Origin: JALOAD01 sp023228995 [NCBI: Candidatus Muiribacterium halophilum]
Lineage (GTDB): Bacteria > Muiribacteriota > Muiribacteriia > Muiribacteriales
Reading direction: 5' to 3'
DNA: 64,000 nt
NCBI GenBank assembly: GCA_023228995.1
Contig: JALOAD010000001.1
Coordinates: forward strand, 62,001-126,000
Shown here piece after piece: positions 22,934 through 31,479 of the stretch. Made by a program: the position numbers and the translations under genes. Positions within the stretch are counted from its first letter, which is position 1, and every line of letters starts with the position of its first letter. The notes beneath the pieces were generated by a model. It saw only the letters and a list, made by a program, of their open reading frames with translations. It made no database searches and was not told the DNA's origin.

Positions 22934-24844
22934 TTATGACAATTTAATTCCACTATCCATATCTTTATCAAGCGTAATAAGACTTAGTTTATTCTTTTTT
23001 TTACAAGCTAGAAGCATACCTTCAGATAAAATCCCTCTTAATTTTGCAGGTTTAAGATTATAAATCATTATAACTTTTTTACCCTTAAGCTCTTCAGGGT
23101 TATAATAATCAGCAATTCCAGCAACAACTTGCCTGTTATATTCACCTACTTTAAGTTTTACAACAAGAAGTCTATCAGCATCTTTATGTTTTTGCGCACT
23201 TAAAATTTCAGCAACTCTAAGATCAAGTTTTTCCCAATCAGCAAATTCAATCAAAGAAATACCTTCTTCTTTTTTACCTTCTTGTTTTTTATTATCTTCT
23301 GCATCAACTTCTATTTCAATTCTCGGGAAAAGCGGTTCTCCAACTTTTATTTGTGAAATTTCAGGAAATAATCCCCATTTTGATAAATTATTTAATAATA
23401 ATTCCTCTTTTTTAAATTCAATACCAATTTCATCAAAAATCTTTTCAACAGTTTGAGGTATTATAGGAAACAGAAGAACAGAAGCTATTCTAAAGGATTC
23501 TAAAATATTATACATAATAACAGACACAGTTTGTTTATCACCTTGTTTAAAACAGTTCCAAGGAGCACTATGATCAATATATTTATTAGCATCTTTGATA
23601 ATATTCATAGCTTTTTCAATAGCTTGAGGAATATCAAATTCATCCATTAATTTTGTATAATCTGCAACATTTGAAAGTACATTATTTTTGTAATTACAAG
23701 TATCAGCTATATTTTTATCACAATTACTAATATCAAGATTATTATCAAGATATTTTTTAACCATATTTTTAGTTCTATGTAAAAGATTACCAAGATCATT
23801 TGCAAGATCTGAATTAAATCTTTTAATAAATAAATCCCATGTAAAATCACCATCTCTAATCATACCAACTTCAGACATTGCATAATATCTCAAAGGATCT
23901 GGACCATATTTTTTAATAATATCAAGCGGATTAATAACATTACCTAAGGATTTAGACATTTTTTCACCTTTAGTATAAATAAATCCATGAGATAAAATTC
24001 TATAAGGAATTTCAATATCTGCCGCCATAAGCAATGCAGGCCAAATAATACAATGAAGTCTAGTAATATCTTTACCAATAACATGATGAACATTAGGCCA
24101 ATATTTTTTGAATTTTTCATCATCAGGATAACCAATTACAGAAATATAATTAATAAGAGCATCAAACCAAACCCAAACAATATGTTCTTCATCTATAGGA
24201 AGTTTAATACCCCATTGAGAATTAGCTCTTGAAACAGAAACATCCTCAAGTCCACCTTCAATAATATTTATAATTTCATTTCTCCTTGATTCAGGAGTAA
24301 ATCTTTCAGGCTGAGTTTTATAAATTTCAAGCAATTTATCCTGGAATTTAGATAAAGCAAAAAAGTAATTTTCTTCAATTCTTTTTTCAGGTTCAGTATT
24401 ATGATTTGGACATTTACCATCTACAAGATCTTTTTCTTTTATATAAGTTTCACAACCAATGCAATAAAAACCTTCATATTTCGCTTTATATATAAAACCA
24501 TTATCATAAACTTTTTTAAATATTTCTCTTACAACTTTTTTATGTCTTTCATCAGTAGTTCTAATAAAATCATTGTAAGATATATTTAATTCTTTCCATG
24601 CTTGTTTAAAAATATCTGAATTAATATCACATAACTCTTTAGGAGTTTTTCCTTGTTCAAAAGCTAATTTTTCAATTTTAGCAGCATGTTCATCAGTTCC
24701 AACTGTAAAATAAACATCATAACCTTTCATTCTCATATATCTAGCCATTACATCAGTACCAATTTTTTCAAGTGCATGACCAAGATGAGGTTTTCCATTA
24801 GCATAATCAATAGCATCAGTTATATAAAATATTTTATTTTCCAT
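22934..24844 (-). CDS. metG: Methionyl-tRNA synthetase
   Basis: 636 aa from the ATG at 24844 (SD GGAGG; an ATG 12 nt upstream lacks one). Class I HIGH-type motif PHLGHA (near 19-24), zinc knuckle starting CIGCETYIKEKDLVDGKCPNH, KMSKS motif KGEKMSKSLGN (near 300), anticodon-binding helical domain, and a C-terminal OB-fold tRNA-binding domain (DWEKLDLRVAEILSAQKHKDADRLLVVKLKVG). It charges tRNA-Met. It has its own promoter at 24865-24893. Confidence 0.97.
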   Translation of the reverse strand: MENKIFYITDAIDYANGKPHLGHALEKIGTDVMARYMRMKGYDVYFTVGTDEHAAKIEKLAFEQGKTPKELCDINSDIFKQAWKELNISYNDFIRTTDERHKKVVREIFKKVYDNGFIYKAKYEGFYCIGCETYIKEKDLVDGKCPNHNTEPEKRIEENYFFALSKFQDKLLEIYKTQPERFTPESRRNEIINIIEGGLEDVSVSRANSQWGIKLPIDEEHIVWVWFDALINYISVIGYPDDEKFKKYWPNVHHVIGKDITRLHCIIWPALLMAADIEIPYRILSHGFIYTKGEKMSKSLGNVINPLDIIKKYGPDPLRYYAMSEVGMIRDGDFTWDLFIKRFNSDLANDLGNLLHRTKNMVKKYLDNNLDISNCDKNIADTCNYKNNVLSNVADYTKLMDEFDIPQAIEKAMNIIKDANKYIDHSAPWNCFKQGDKQTVSVIMYNILESFRIASVLLFPIIPQTVEKIFDEIGIEFKKEELLLNNLSKWGLFPEISQIKVGEPLFPRIEIEVDAEDNKKQEGKKEEGISLIEFADWEKLDLRVAEILSAQKHKDADRLLVVKLKVGEYNRQVVAGIADYYNPEELKGKKVIMIYNLKPAKLRGILSEGMLLACKKKNKLSLITLDKDMDSGIKLS

Positions 24845-24864
24845 AATTGCCTCCATTTTTTAAA

Positions 24865-24893
24865 AATATATCAAAAATACATTAATTTCTCAA
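24865..24893 (-). promoter_or_regulatory. metG promoter
   Basis: TTGAGA (24888-24893), 17-bp spacer, TATATT (24865-24870), minus strand; the leader is about 15-20 nt. Confidence 0.6.
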
Positions 24894-24902
24894 TAAAAAA
24901 AT

Positions 24903-24976
24903 CGTATAAGAACAGTATACGAATATGTGAAGCGTATGGGAGCAGTATAAAAGCAGTATAAGAACGGTATAAAAGC
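24903..24976. repeat. GTATAAGAGCG-type ladder
   Basis: Successive GTATAAGAACA, GTATACGAATA, TGTGAAGCGTATGG, GAGCAGTATAAAA, GCAGTATAAGAACG, GTATAAAAGC units with about 11-12-bp spacing. It is the opposite orientation of the ladders at 11814, 16340, 51411 and 59197. Confidence 0.55.
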
Positions 24977-24989
24977 TATTGAAAAACAA

Positions 24990-25022
24990 AAAATAAAAGA
25001 GCTCATTAAACGAGCCCTTTTA
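24990..25022 (-). terminator. Rho-independent terminator of the DUF285 lipoprotein gene
   Basis: Minus strand: AAAAGGGCTC, loop gtttaat, GAGCTCTTTT, a 10-bp stem with one G-U, then A and a T-run. Confidence 0.8.
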
Positions 25023-25048
25023 TATTAATAAATTCTTTTATTATTTTA

Positions 25049-28000
25049 TTAATTATTAAAATTTGGTTTGTATAAAGGTTCCCATTTAGTTGCATTTAAA
25101 TCAAAATCATTTGAGTAAACATTTTCATTAAGTTGCCAACCTGATAAATTTTGATTAAATGCTATAGATTCACAAAACATAAAACTCATATCTGTAACAT
25201 TTGAAGTCTTCCAATTTGATATATTTTGATTAAATGTTGTAGCATAAGAAAACATTCCATACATGTTTGTAACTTTTAAAGTATCCCAATTACCTATATC
25301 CTGATTAAATGCACTAGCATAAGAAAACATTAGCTTCATATCTGTAACATTTGAAGTATCCCAACTACTTATATCCTGATTAAATGCTGTTGCATTAAAA
25401 AACATTCCATACATATTTGTAACTTTTGAAGTATCCCAATTACTTATATCCTGATTAAACACGCTAGCATAATCAAACATATAATACATATTACATTTTT
25501 CACCAAAACCTTTATCCCACTTTAAAGAAACTCCACCATTATTAAATACACTTGCATTAGAAAACATAGAATTCATATTTATAACATTTGAAGTATCCCA
25601 ACTTCCTATATCCTGATTAAATGCTTTAGCATAACTAAACATACTAGTCATATCACAATTTTCACCAAAACCTTTATTCCAATTTAAAGAAACTCCATCA
25701 TTATTAAATACACTTGATTTATAAAACATTTTTTCAAAATTTTTAACTTTTGAAGTATCCCAACTTCCTATATCCTGATTAAATGCTATAGATTCACAAA
25801 ACATAAAACTCATATCTGTAACATTTGAAGTATCCCAACTTCCTATATTCTGATTAAATGATCCTGTACTTTGAAACATTCGACTCATATTTATAACATT
25901 AGAAGTATCCCAATTACTTATATCCTGATTAAATACTGTAGCATAATAGAACATAAGACTCATATCTGTAACATTTGAAGTATTCCATACTGATAAATCC
26001 TGATTAAATGCTTTAGCATGACCAAACATACCAGTCATATCACAATTTTCACCAAAACCTTTATTCCAATTTAAAGAAACTCCATCATTATTAAATACAC
26101 TTGATTTATAAAACATTTTTTCAAAATTTTTAACTTTTGAAGTATCCCAACTTCCTATATCCTGATTAAATGCTATAGATTCACAAAACATAAAACTCAT
26201 ATTTATAACATTAGAAGTATCCCAACTACTTATATCCTGATTAAATTTTTCAGCACAATAAAACATATAAGATAAATTCTCAACTGTTTTAGGAATGCTA
26301 TTTGGTAATTTTTTAAAAAATATATAACTATCATCATTAAATGAACTCAAACAACCTTCAAGAGAATTTAAACCAATATCTCCAAATGAAATTATTTCAA
26401 CAAGATAATTATGCCAAGGTGCATTTCCTGTTAGAGATTTTAATTCATCAGAAGTAAAGCCTAAATGATCAGCTTTGCCATATATTTTTACAGTATACTC
26501 ATTTATTGAAGTATAATTATGAGATGGTTGATCTATCTTTATATTCTCAATTTCACTACCATCACCCCAATCTATAAATACATTTAAATTACCTTTAAGA
26601 GGAATTACTAAAGCATCATTTGAATTTACTTTAAATTTTATTTCAAGAAGTTTTCCCCATTGAGCATATAATATTGTATCTTGAGTTATATTAAAAATAG
26701 TCCCTGGTAAATAAAATATTCCATTTCCATCACTTGATGTATTCCAAGCAAAAAATTCGTAATCTGTTTTTGTTAAATCTCCTTTCCCTGCTACTGAAAC
26801 TTCTGGATTATAATCAGCGGAATTTACTAATGGTATTGTTCCACCTGTATTATCATTTCCATTATAAGTTAAATTATATTGTTTTATTTCAAAATCCGCT
26901 GTTATAATCACTTCTTTTGTTGGCATTGTGTAATTATAAGGATTTGAAGTTGATATAACTTTTTCACCAACTTTCCATTCTTTGAATTTATAATTTGTAT
27001 TTGCTTCTGCTTTTATTTCTACTATCTGACCTTGAGAATAAAGTCCATTATTTGTTAATATTTTTCCATTATCGCCTGAATTAAAGGTTATTAAATATGT
27101 TTTATCCGATATAACAGTATTTTCAGTTATATTGTTAAAATATGTTGTTAATTCGGTCTTATCTGAAGAATTTAAAGTAGAAGTTACCTTTGTTATAATT
27201 GCATTTTTATCTTTAATATCTACAAAATTATCAGTAATATAACATGCAATTCCAAGTTTTAATATTTTCTTAGTATTTTCAGTTTTGTTAATATTATCTA
27301 TTGATGTATTAAGAGCATCTATTGTATTTCCAGTAATATTCTCAATATTTGTATTATTTACTGATACAACCGAACTTAATAAATTAATAATATCAAATTT
27401 AGGTTCATCAGTTGGAATTAACTCTTGAAGTTTTTCAAATTTTTCAACACTTAATAATGATTTAACATTATTTGCAAGAGGTTTTAAGATTTTTGTTATA
27501 TTTGCAGTATTAATATCATCTTTATTTATTGCAGATTTTTCAAGCAATTCAATTAATCCATTAACTGCTATAGCTGATTGTAACCTTTTAATATGTTCAA
27601 TATTTAATTTTTCATTATCTTCAGGAAGAAATACCATTGGATTTGATAATATATCAGAAGAAGTAATTTTTATTTCAGCAGAAAAATCAAAAGCTTCATT
27701 CAGGATTATTGCAACTTCTTCTTTTGATAAATTATATTTAGAAACAAGAGTTGTTAATGGCGATAATACCACTCTTCCACTTATATCATTTTGTTCTGCA
27801 ATACATTCAAGCAAAGGACCTGAATAATTTATACCATTATGTTTACCCTTAAATTCAGCATGCATTTTTATTTTTTGACCAATAATAATTTCGGTTGAAA
27901 AGTTAAATTCACCCTTATCATCAGAAATATCAGATATTATTTCATTAGTATCAATTATTCCATTATTATTAGAATCTATAAAAAACTTTGCACCAATAAT

Positions 28001-28138
28001 ATATGGATCAACCGCAACACCTGTTTTTGATAAAACCTTAGAATTATTAGTAACTCCACCACTACTTCCACCACATCCAATTAAAACCACAATTAACAAT
28101 AAAGAAAATAATAATATTAGTTTGTTTTTATACAACAT
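25049..28138 (-). CDS. Lipoprotein with InlB-type and DUF285 (PARCEL) repeats
   Basis: 1029 aa. The lipobox in LLLIVVLIGCGGSSGG gives lipid-anchored Cys22. Residues about 40-340 are an unclassified helical stalk. At about 355-500 are beta-grasp repeats (ITFNSGDNGKILTNNG...; YNGNDNTGGTIPLV...DTILYAQW) of the InlB/Flg_new type. From about 600 to 1015 come roughly fifteen DUF285 units of the form FNQDISSWDTSNVTDMSxMF. This is a surface adhesin-like protein. A 170-bp DNA segment is identically duplicated inside the repeats (25646-25815 and 26033-26202). It has its own terminator. Confidence 0.9.
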   Translation of the reverse strand: MLYKNKLILLFSLLLIVVLIGCGGSSGGVTNNSKVLSKTGVAVDPYIIGAKFFIDSNNNGIIDTNEIISDISDDKGEFNFSTEIIIGQKIKMHAEFKGKHNGINYSGPLLECIAEQNDISGRVVLSPLTTLVSKYNLSKEEVAIILNEAFDFSAEIKITSSDILSNPMVFLPEDNEKLNIEHIKRLQSAIAVNGLIELLEKSAINKDDINTANITKILKPLANNVKSLLSVEKFEKLQELIPTDEPKFDIINLLSSVVSVNNTNIENITGNTIDALNTSIDNINKTENTKKILKLGIACYITDNFVDIKDKNAIITKVTSTLNSSDKTELTTYFNNITENTVISDKTYLITFNSGDNGKILTNNGLYSQGQIVEIKAEANTNYKFKEWKVGEKVISTSNPYNYTMPTKEVIITADFEIKQYNLTYNGNDNTGGTIPLVNSADYNPEVSVAGKGDLTKTDYEFFAWNTSSDGNGIFYLPGTIFNITQDTILYAQWGKLLEIKFKVNSNDALVIPLKGNLNVFIDWGDGSEIENIKIDQPSHNYTSINEYTVKIYGKADHLGFTSDELKSLTGNAPWHNYLVEIISFGDIGLNSLEGCLSSFNDDSYIFFKKLPNSIPKTVENLSYMFYCAEKFNQDISSWDTSNVINMSFMFCESIAFNQDIGSWDTSKVKNFEKMFYKSSVFNNDGVSLNWNKGFGENCDMTGMFGHAKAFNQDLSVWNTSNVTDMSLMFYYATVFNQDISNWDTSNVINMSRMFQSTGSFNQNIGSWDTSNVTDMSFMFCESIAFNQDIGSWDTSKVKNFEKMFYKSSVFNNDGVSLNWNKGFGENCDMTSMFSYAKAFNQDIGSWDTSNVINMNSMFSNASVFNNGGVSLKWDKGFGEKCNMYYMFDYASVFNQDISNWDTSKVTNMYGMFFNATAFNQDISSWDTSNVTDMKLMFSYASAFNQDIGNWDTLKVTNMYGMFSYATTFNQNISNWKTSNVTDMSFMFCESIAFNQNLSGWQLNENVYSNDFDLNATKWEPLYKPNFNN
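25646..26202. repeat. Identical internal 170-bp duplication in DUF285 gene
   Basis: 25646-25815 and 26033-26202 read the same base for base as far as I can check, while neighbouring repeat units differ at many positions. The spacing is 387 bp, or 129 codons, so the frame is kept. Confidence 0.8.
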
Positions 28139-28356
28139 AATAACCTTACAAGTTAGATTTTAGTCATAGTAACACAATTTAATGATATAAACCAATAATA
28201 ACCCTCTTCAGGGTAGACCTGACCCCAATTTTTTTTAAAGTTAGATATTCCAAACAAATTAACTAGCTCTTATAACCCTATTATACATTTTTTTGTATTA
28301 ACAAATACTTTATGTTATTATTTGCTATATATAATAATAGCAAACGAGGAAATCTG

Positions 28357-29670
28357 ATGGAACAAGCTTTCTGGGTAATACTAACTTTATCCTCTGTAAT
28401 ATCAATTCTAATATGTATTATATTTATATATTTTTACAATAAATTCAAGAAAACTTTCTTCTTAGAACTTGCTTTAGCATCATTTTTGTATGCTATACAT
28501 ATACCGGTAATAAATTTAATAACATCAATGACAAAACAAAGTTTAATAGGAATATTATCAGATAAAATCCTATTAATTTCAGCTTCTTATCTCTTCGTAC
28601 ACGCAATATCAAAATTAACTGAAATAAAATTTTACAAAATAATACATTCTATATTCATTTTTGTTTTTTTCCTTGTTATAACACTTGAAATTTATTGCAA
28701 TGAAATTTTCATTAAAGGTTCAGCTGGATTAATAATTTTTGCAACAGCATTTATTTATTGCGGAATACTTTTTTTTAGGAATAAAACTTTTATACGACAT
28801 AATCGAATTATACTCGGAAGTCTTTTTGTTATATGGGGATTAATACCATTTTTATATATACCTTATTATCTTAATGATAAACTTCCATTAATTCCTGTAA
28901 TGCTTATTTTTACTGTTAAATTATTAATAAATTTTTTTATAATAATATTATTTTTTGAAGAAAGTAGAAAAGAAGTACTTATTAAAAATTTTGAAATTAC
29001 ATCTTTGGAAAATACTAAAAAACAAATTCTATCAACAATAACACATGATATAAAATCTCCTCTTACATCATTAAGCGGTTATTGTGAACTTATAGTATCT
29101 GAAAAACTTGGAACTCTTACAAAAGAACAAAAAGAAAAAATATTAATAATGAAAAAAAATATCGATAAAATCAATTCAATTACTGATAGAATATCTTTTT
29201 ACTCAAAACTCACACGTTTTGAAAAAATCAATCAAGTTGAAAAAATATCAATAAAAAAACTTCTTTTTGATATTTCTGTTTATATTAGAAAAATAAACCC
29301 AGGAATATCAATCAATTTTGAATTTCCTGAAGATGAACTTATAATTCAAGTTGATTTCACCAAATTATCTGAACTTTTTTATATTTTAACCGATATAATG
29401 ACTAATTTTGAAAATAATCCATCAATTAATATATTATTTATAAGTTATCAAGATAAAGACAAAAACTATATTTTTGAAAATAAATTTTATTACAAAGAAA
29501 AAATACAAAAAAATGAAATACTAAACATAACAGATGAGCAAAAGACATTTGGTGCTAATTTAATAAACAAAATATTTACTGATATTAATGCAAATATGAA
29601 TTTAGATATAAAAGAAAATGAAAATTGTCTTATTATAAAAATAAAATTATTAGGATTTCCCCTTGATTGA
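28357..29670 (+). CDS. Membrane histidine kinase with degenerate ATPase domain
   Basis: ATG at 28357 has SD GAGGA. The protein has about seven hydrophobic helices (residues 5-210), then a HisKA dimerisation domain with H-box STITHDIKSPLTSLSGY (His near 245). The region where the HATPase should lie (KLSELFYILTDIMTNFENN...TFGANLINKIF) lacks recognisable N, G1 and G2 boxes; only FGANLINKIF resembles a late G-box helix. It may be a phosphotransfer or phosphatase partner instead of an active kinase. No response regulator is adjacent. The 3' end overlaps the convergent SIR2 gene by 21 bp. Confidence 0.75.
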   Translation: MEQAFWVILTLSSVISILICIIFIYFYNKFKKTFFLELALASFLYAIHIPVINLITSMTKQSLIGILSDKILLISASYLFVHAISKLTEIKFYKIIHSIFIFVFFLVITLEIYCNEIFIKGSAGLIIFATAFIYCGILFFRNKTFIRHNRIILGSLFVIWGLIPFLYIPYYLNDKLPLIPVMLIFTVKLLINFFIIILFFEESRKEVLIKNFEITSLENTKKQILSTITHDIKSPLTSLSGYCELIVSEKLGTLTKEQKEKILIMKKNIDKINSITDRISFYSKLTRFEKINQVEKISIKKLLFDISVYIRKINPGISINFEFPEDELIIQVDFTKLSELFYILTDIMTNFENNPSINILFISYQDKDKNYIFENKFYYKEKIQKNEILNITDEQKTFGANLINKIFTDINANMNLDIKENENCLIIKIKLLGFPLD

Positions 29671-30600
29671 ATCGATTATCGAATAATATTCATCATATTC
29701 ATCAACCCATATAACTTTTACACCAAGCTCGTTCAAAACACTTTCCTTAAGATAGTCATTAAGATATAAAAGACTTTTAATATCTTGATTATGAATATTT
29801 TTATCATAAGAATGTTTTTGAACAGTATAATTAACAACACCTTGAAAATTAAGCTGAACAATTTCAAGAATTCTTCTTAAATTAGCATCATTAAAAGAAG
29901 TTCCAACAAAAAAAGAACCTGAATCCTTAAAACTAGTAAGCTGAACAATATTAGACCACGAAAACATTTCGGAAGAAGATTGTCTATTATAATCATCATC
30001 TGAAAAAACAATATTCATATTATCAAAATCTTTAATATGCTGAGGAAGATAACCATGAACATGATAAATTGGAAGAGAACTCTCTAAAAATTCAACATTA
30101 CTATCAAAAATACTCTTATGTTCAACATTATATTTATTAAGTTTTCTTTCAAGAAGATCATCAAAATTATAAGATATAACAGATTTTATATAATTAAACC
30201 TTGTAGGAACACAAAGCCGACCAATAGAACTAATAAGAGGGTTTTTCATAAAAACTTCTTTTGAATACAAAGCTCTTTCAATAGCTTCAAAAAAAGCTTC
30301 TGGACTACCAAATCCACTTTTTATATATCTAGCCTGTAAAATAAGCTCATCAGTTTTAAGTTTAAGGCTTTCCCAATCAGGCAAATCCATAACAACTTTA
30401 TTAAGCACAAGGTCATTATAAAGAGCTTTAACAAGATCAGGCCACAAAGGAAGACCCGCAGCTTTTGAAACACCAGAACCCAGAACTAAAGTAAGTCTAT
30501 TTGAATTATAAATTTTACGAATATCATAAATAAACTTATCTCGGTTTTTGTCCCAAGTTGTAAAACACTCTGTTAAGTCAAATGCACTAATTTTATTCAT
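29650..30600 (-). CDS. SIR2-family protein (SIR2_2-like)
   Basis: 316 aa from the ATG at 30600. NAD-binding loop LVLGSGVSKAAGLPLWPDL (GSG near 41-43), VISYNFDDLLERKL, catalytic-type His in IYHVHGYLP (near 182), and late GSFFVGTSFNDANLRRILEIV. This is the non-sirtuin SIR2 branch seen in antiphage NADases (ThsA, DSR, SIR2-STAND Avs) and toxins. A TTG at 30627 is also possible, but a promoter with TATAAT ends 6 nt before the ATG at 30600, implying a leaderless mRNA. It lies 3' of the STAND/SH3 genes on the same strand. Confidence 0.8.
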   Translation of the reverse strand: MNKISAFDLTECFTTWDKNRDKFIYDIRKIYNSNRLTLVLGSGVSKAAGLPLWPDLVKALYNDLVLNKVVMDLPDWESLKLKTDELILQARYIKSGFGSPEAFFEAIERALYSKEVFMKNPLISSIGRLCVPTRFNYIKSVISYNFDDLLERKLNKYNVEHKSIFDSNVEFLESSLPIYHVHGYLPQHIKDFDNMNIVFSDDDYNRQSSSEMFSWSNIVQLTSFKDSGSFFVGTSFNDANLRRILEIVQLNFQGVVNYTVQKHSYDKNIHNQDIKSLLYLNDYLKESVLNELGVKVIWVDEYDEYYSIIDSIKGKS

Positions 30601-30606
30601 TCTATT

Positions 30607-30635
30607 ATTATACCATTTATCAAGCATAAAAACAA
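30607..30635 (-). promoter_or_regulatory. Promoter of the SIR2 gene, leaderless start
   Basis: TTGTTT (30630-30635), 17-bp spacer, TGG TATAAT (extended -10; 30607-30612) on the minus strand. Only 6 nt separate the -10 from the ATG at 30600. Confidence 0.6.
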
Positions 30636-30718
30636 TAGAATCCCGTGAATTGAGGTCAAACCCGCAGAGGCTGTTGATTTATTCAGAATCATGCAGGGAT
30701 GACAAAAATAAAGATAGT

Positions 30719-31126
30719 TTAAAGATTTAACTCAATATTATTCAATCCGTTTTCATAAAATTCATCCATATATTTTTTAAATATATTTTTGAATTCATCT
30801 ACCTGATCAGAATTCATCTTGTCTGAAAAATAAAGATTGTGTTTGTTTATTATATCTCTTTCAGATAATCTTCGTCCAAGTTGTTCCCAAAATATATTAT
30901 CAACAAACTTTTCTTTGAAATCTTTTATTTCCAATAGTGTATTGAGTTCATCTTGTCTTGATCTAAAGCCTTTTTCTTCAAGAGCTTTAATTACTTTTAA
31001 TTCCAGTTCTTTTAAATTATCATCTTTCTCAAACACTGTAAGACATGGCTCATTAAATTTTTCATTACCAAGATGTATTAATTTTAAAAGTAGTTTATAT
31101 TCTTTTTCTGACAAGTTTAGTGCCAT
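30719..31126 (-). CDS. Hypothetical helical protein (135 aa)
   Basis: ATG at 31126 has SD AGAGGAAG. The product is soluble, charged and helical: MALNLSEKEYKLLLKLIHLGNEKF, then LKELELKVIKALEEKGF, and FVDNIFWEQLGRRLSERDII. I do not recognise the family. It overlaps the 3' end of the SH3 gene by 32 nt, so the two are almost certainly co-translated. A degenerate CCGGGATGACA repeat (30690-30705) separates it from the SIR2 gene. Confidence 0.65.
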   Translation of the reverse strand: MALNLSEKEYKLLLKLIHLGNEKFNEPCLTVFEKDDNLKELELKVIKALEEKGFRSRQDELNTLLEIKDFKEKFVDNIFWEQLGRRLSERDIINKHNLYFSDKMNSDQVDEFKNIFKKYMDEFYENGLNNIELNL

Positions 31127-31475
31127 GTTTTATCTTCCTCTCTTTTCTTGCAAAAAATACATCACCCGGAACCCAACCTCTTTCTCCAATAGCATTTTTA
31201 CAATAATACCACGAAGATGATTTTTCAAGAATTGCTAATTTTTCTCCAGTTTTAATATCAAGTTCTCCTGAATAATAATCTTTTTTTATTTTAACATGAA
31301 AATCTTCGCCAAATTCAATATAATCAATAGGTACCCATGCTCTTTTACCGTTTTCTTTAACACACCATCTAAATCCTGGCCAAGGAGATTTCTTTTTTGT
31401 ATATATACAAATCTCATCTTGCTCGTAAAAAATATTTTCATCTGTTGACTTTCTATAGTCTTTTAATGCTATCAT
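31095..31475 (-). CDS. Double SH3-like domain protein (126 aa)
   Basis: Two SH3-type beta units: RWCVKENGKRAWVPIDYIEF near residues 36-56 and SWYYCKNAIGERGWVPGDVFF near 88-108, each with the GxRxWVPxDY/V strand. No signal peptide, so it is cytoplasmic. It starts 4 bp after the STAND gene stop and ends inside the 135-aa gene. It may be a protein-protein interaction module for the STAND ATPase or the SIR2 effector; that is inference from context. Confidence 0.75.
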   Translation of the reverse strand: MIALKDYRKSTDENIFYEQDEICIYTKKKSPWPGFRWCVKENGKRAWVPIDYIEFGEDFHVKIKKDYYSGELDIKTGEKLAILEKSSSWYYCKNAIGERGWVPGDVFFARKERKIKHGTKLVRKRI

Positions 31476-31479
31476 TCTT

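Noticed and set aside
25100-26270. Regular repeats resembling an array
   Set aside because: They keep one reading frame and encode DUF285 protein repeats.
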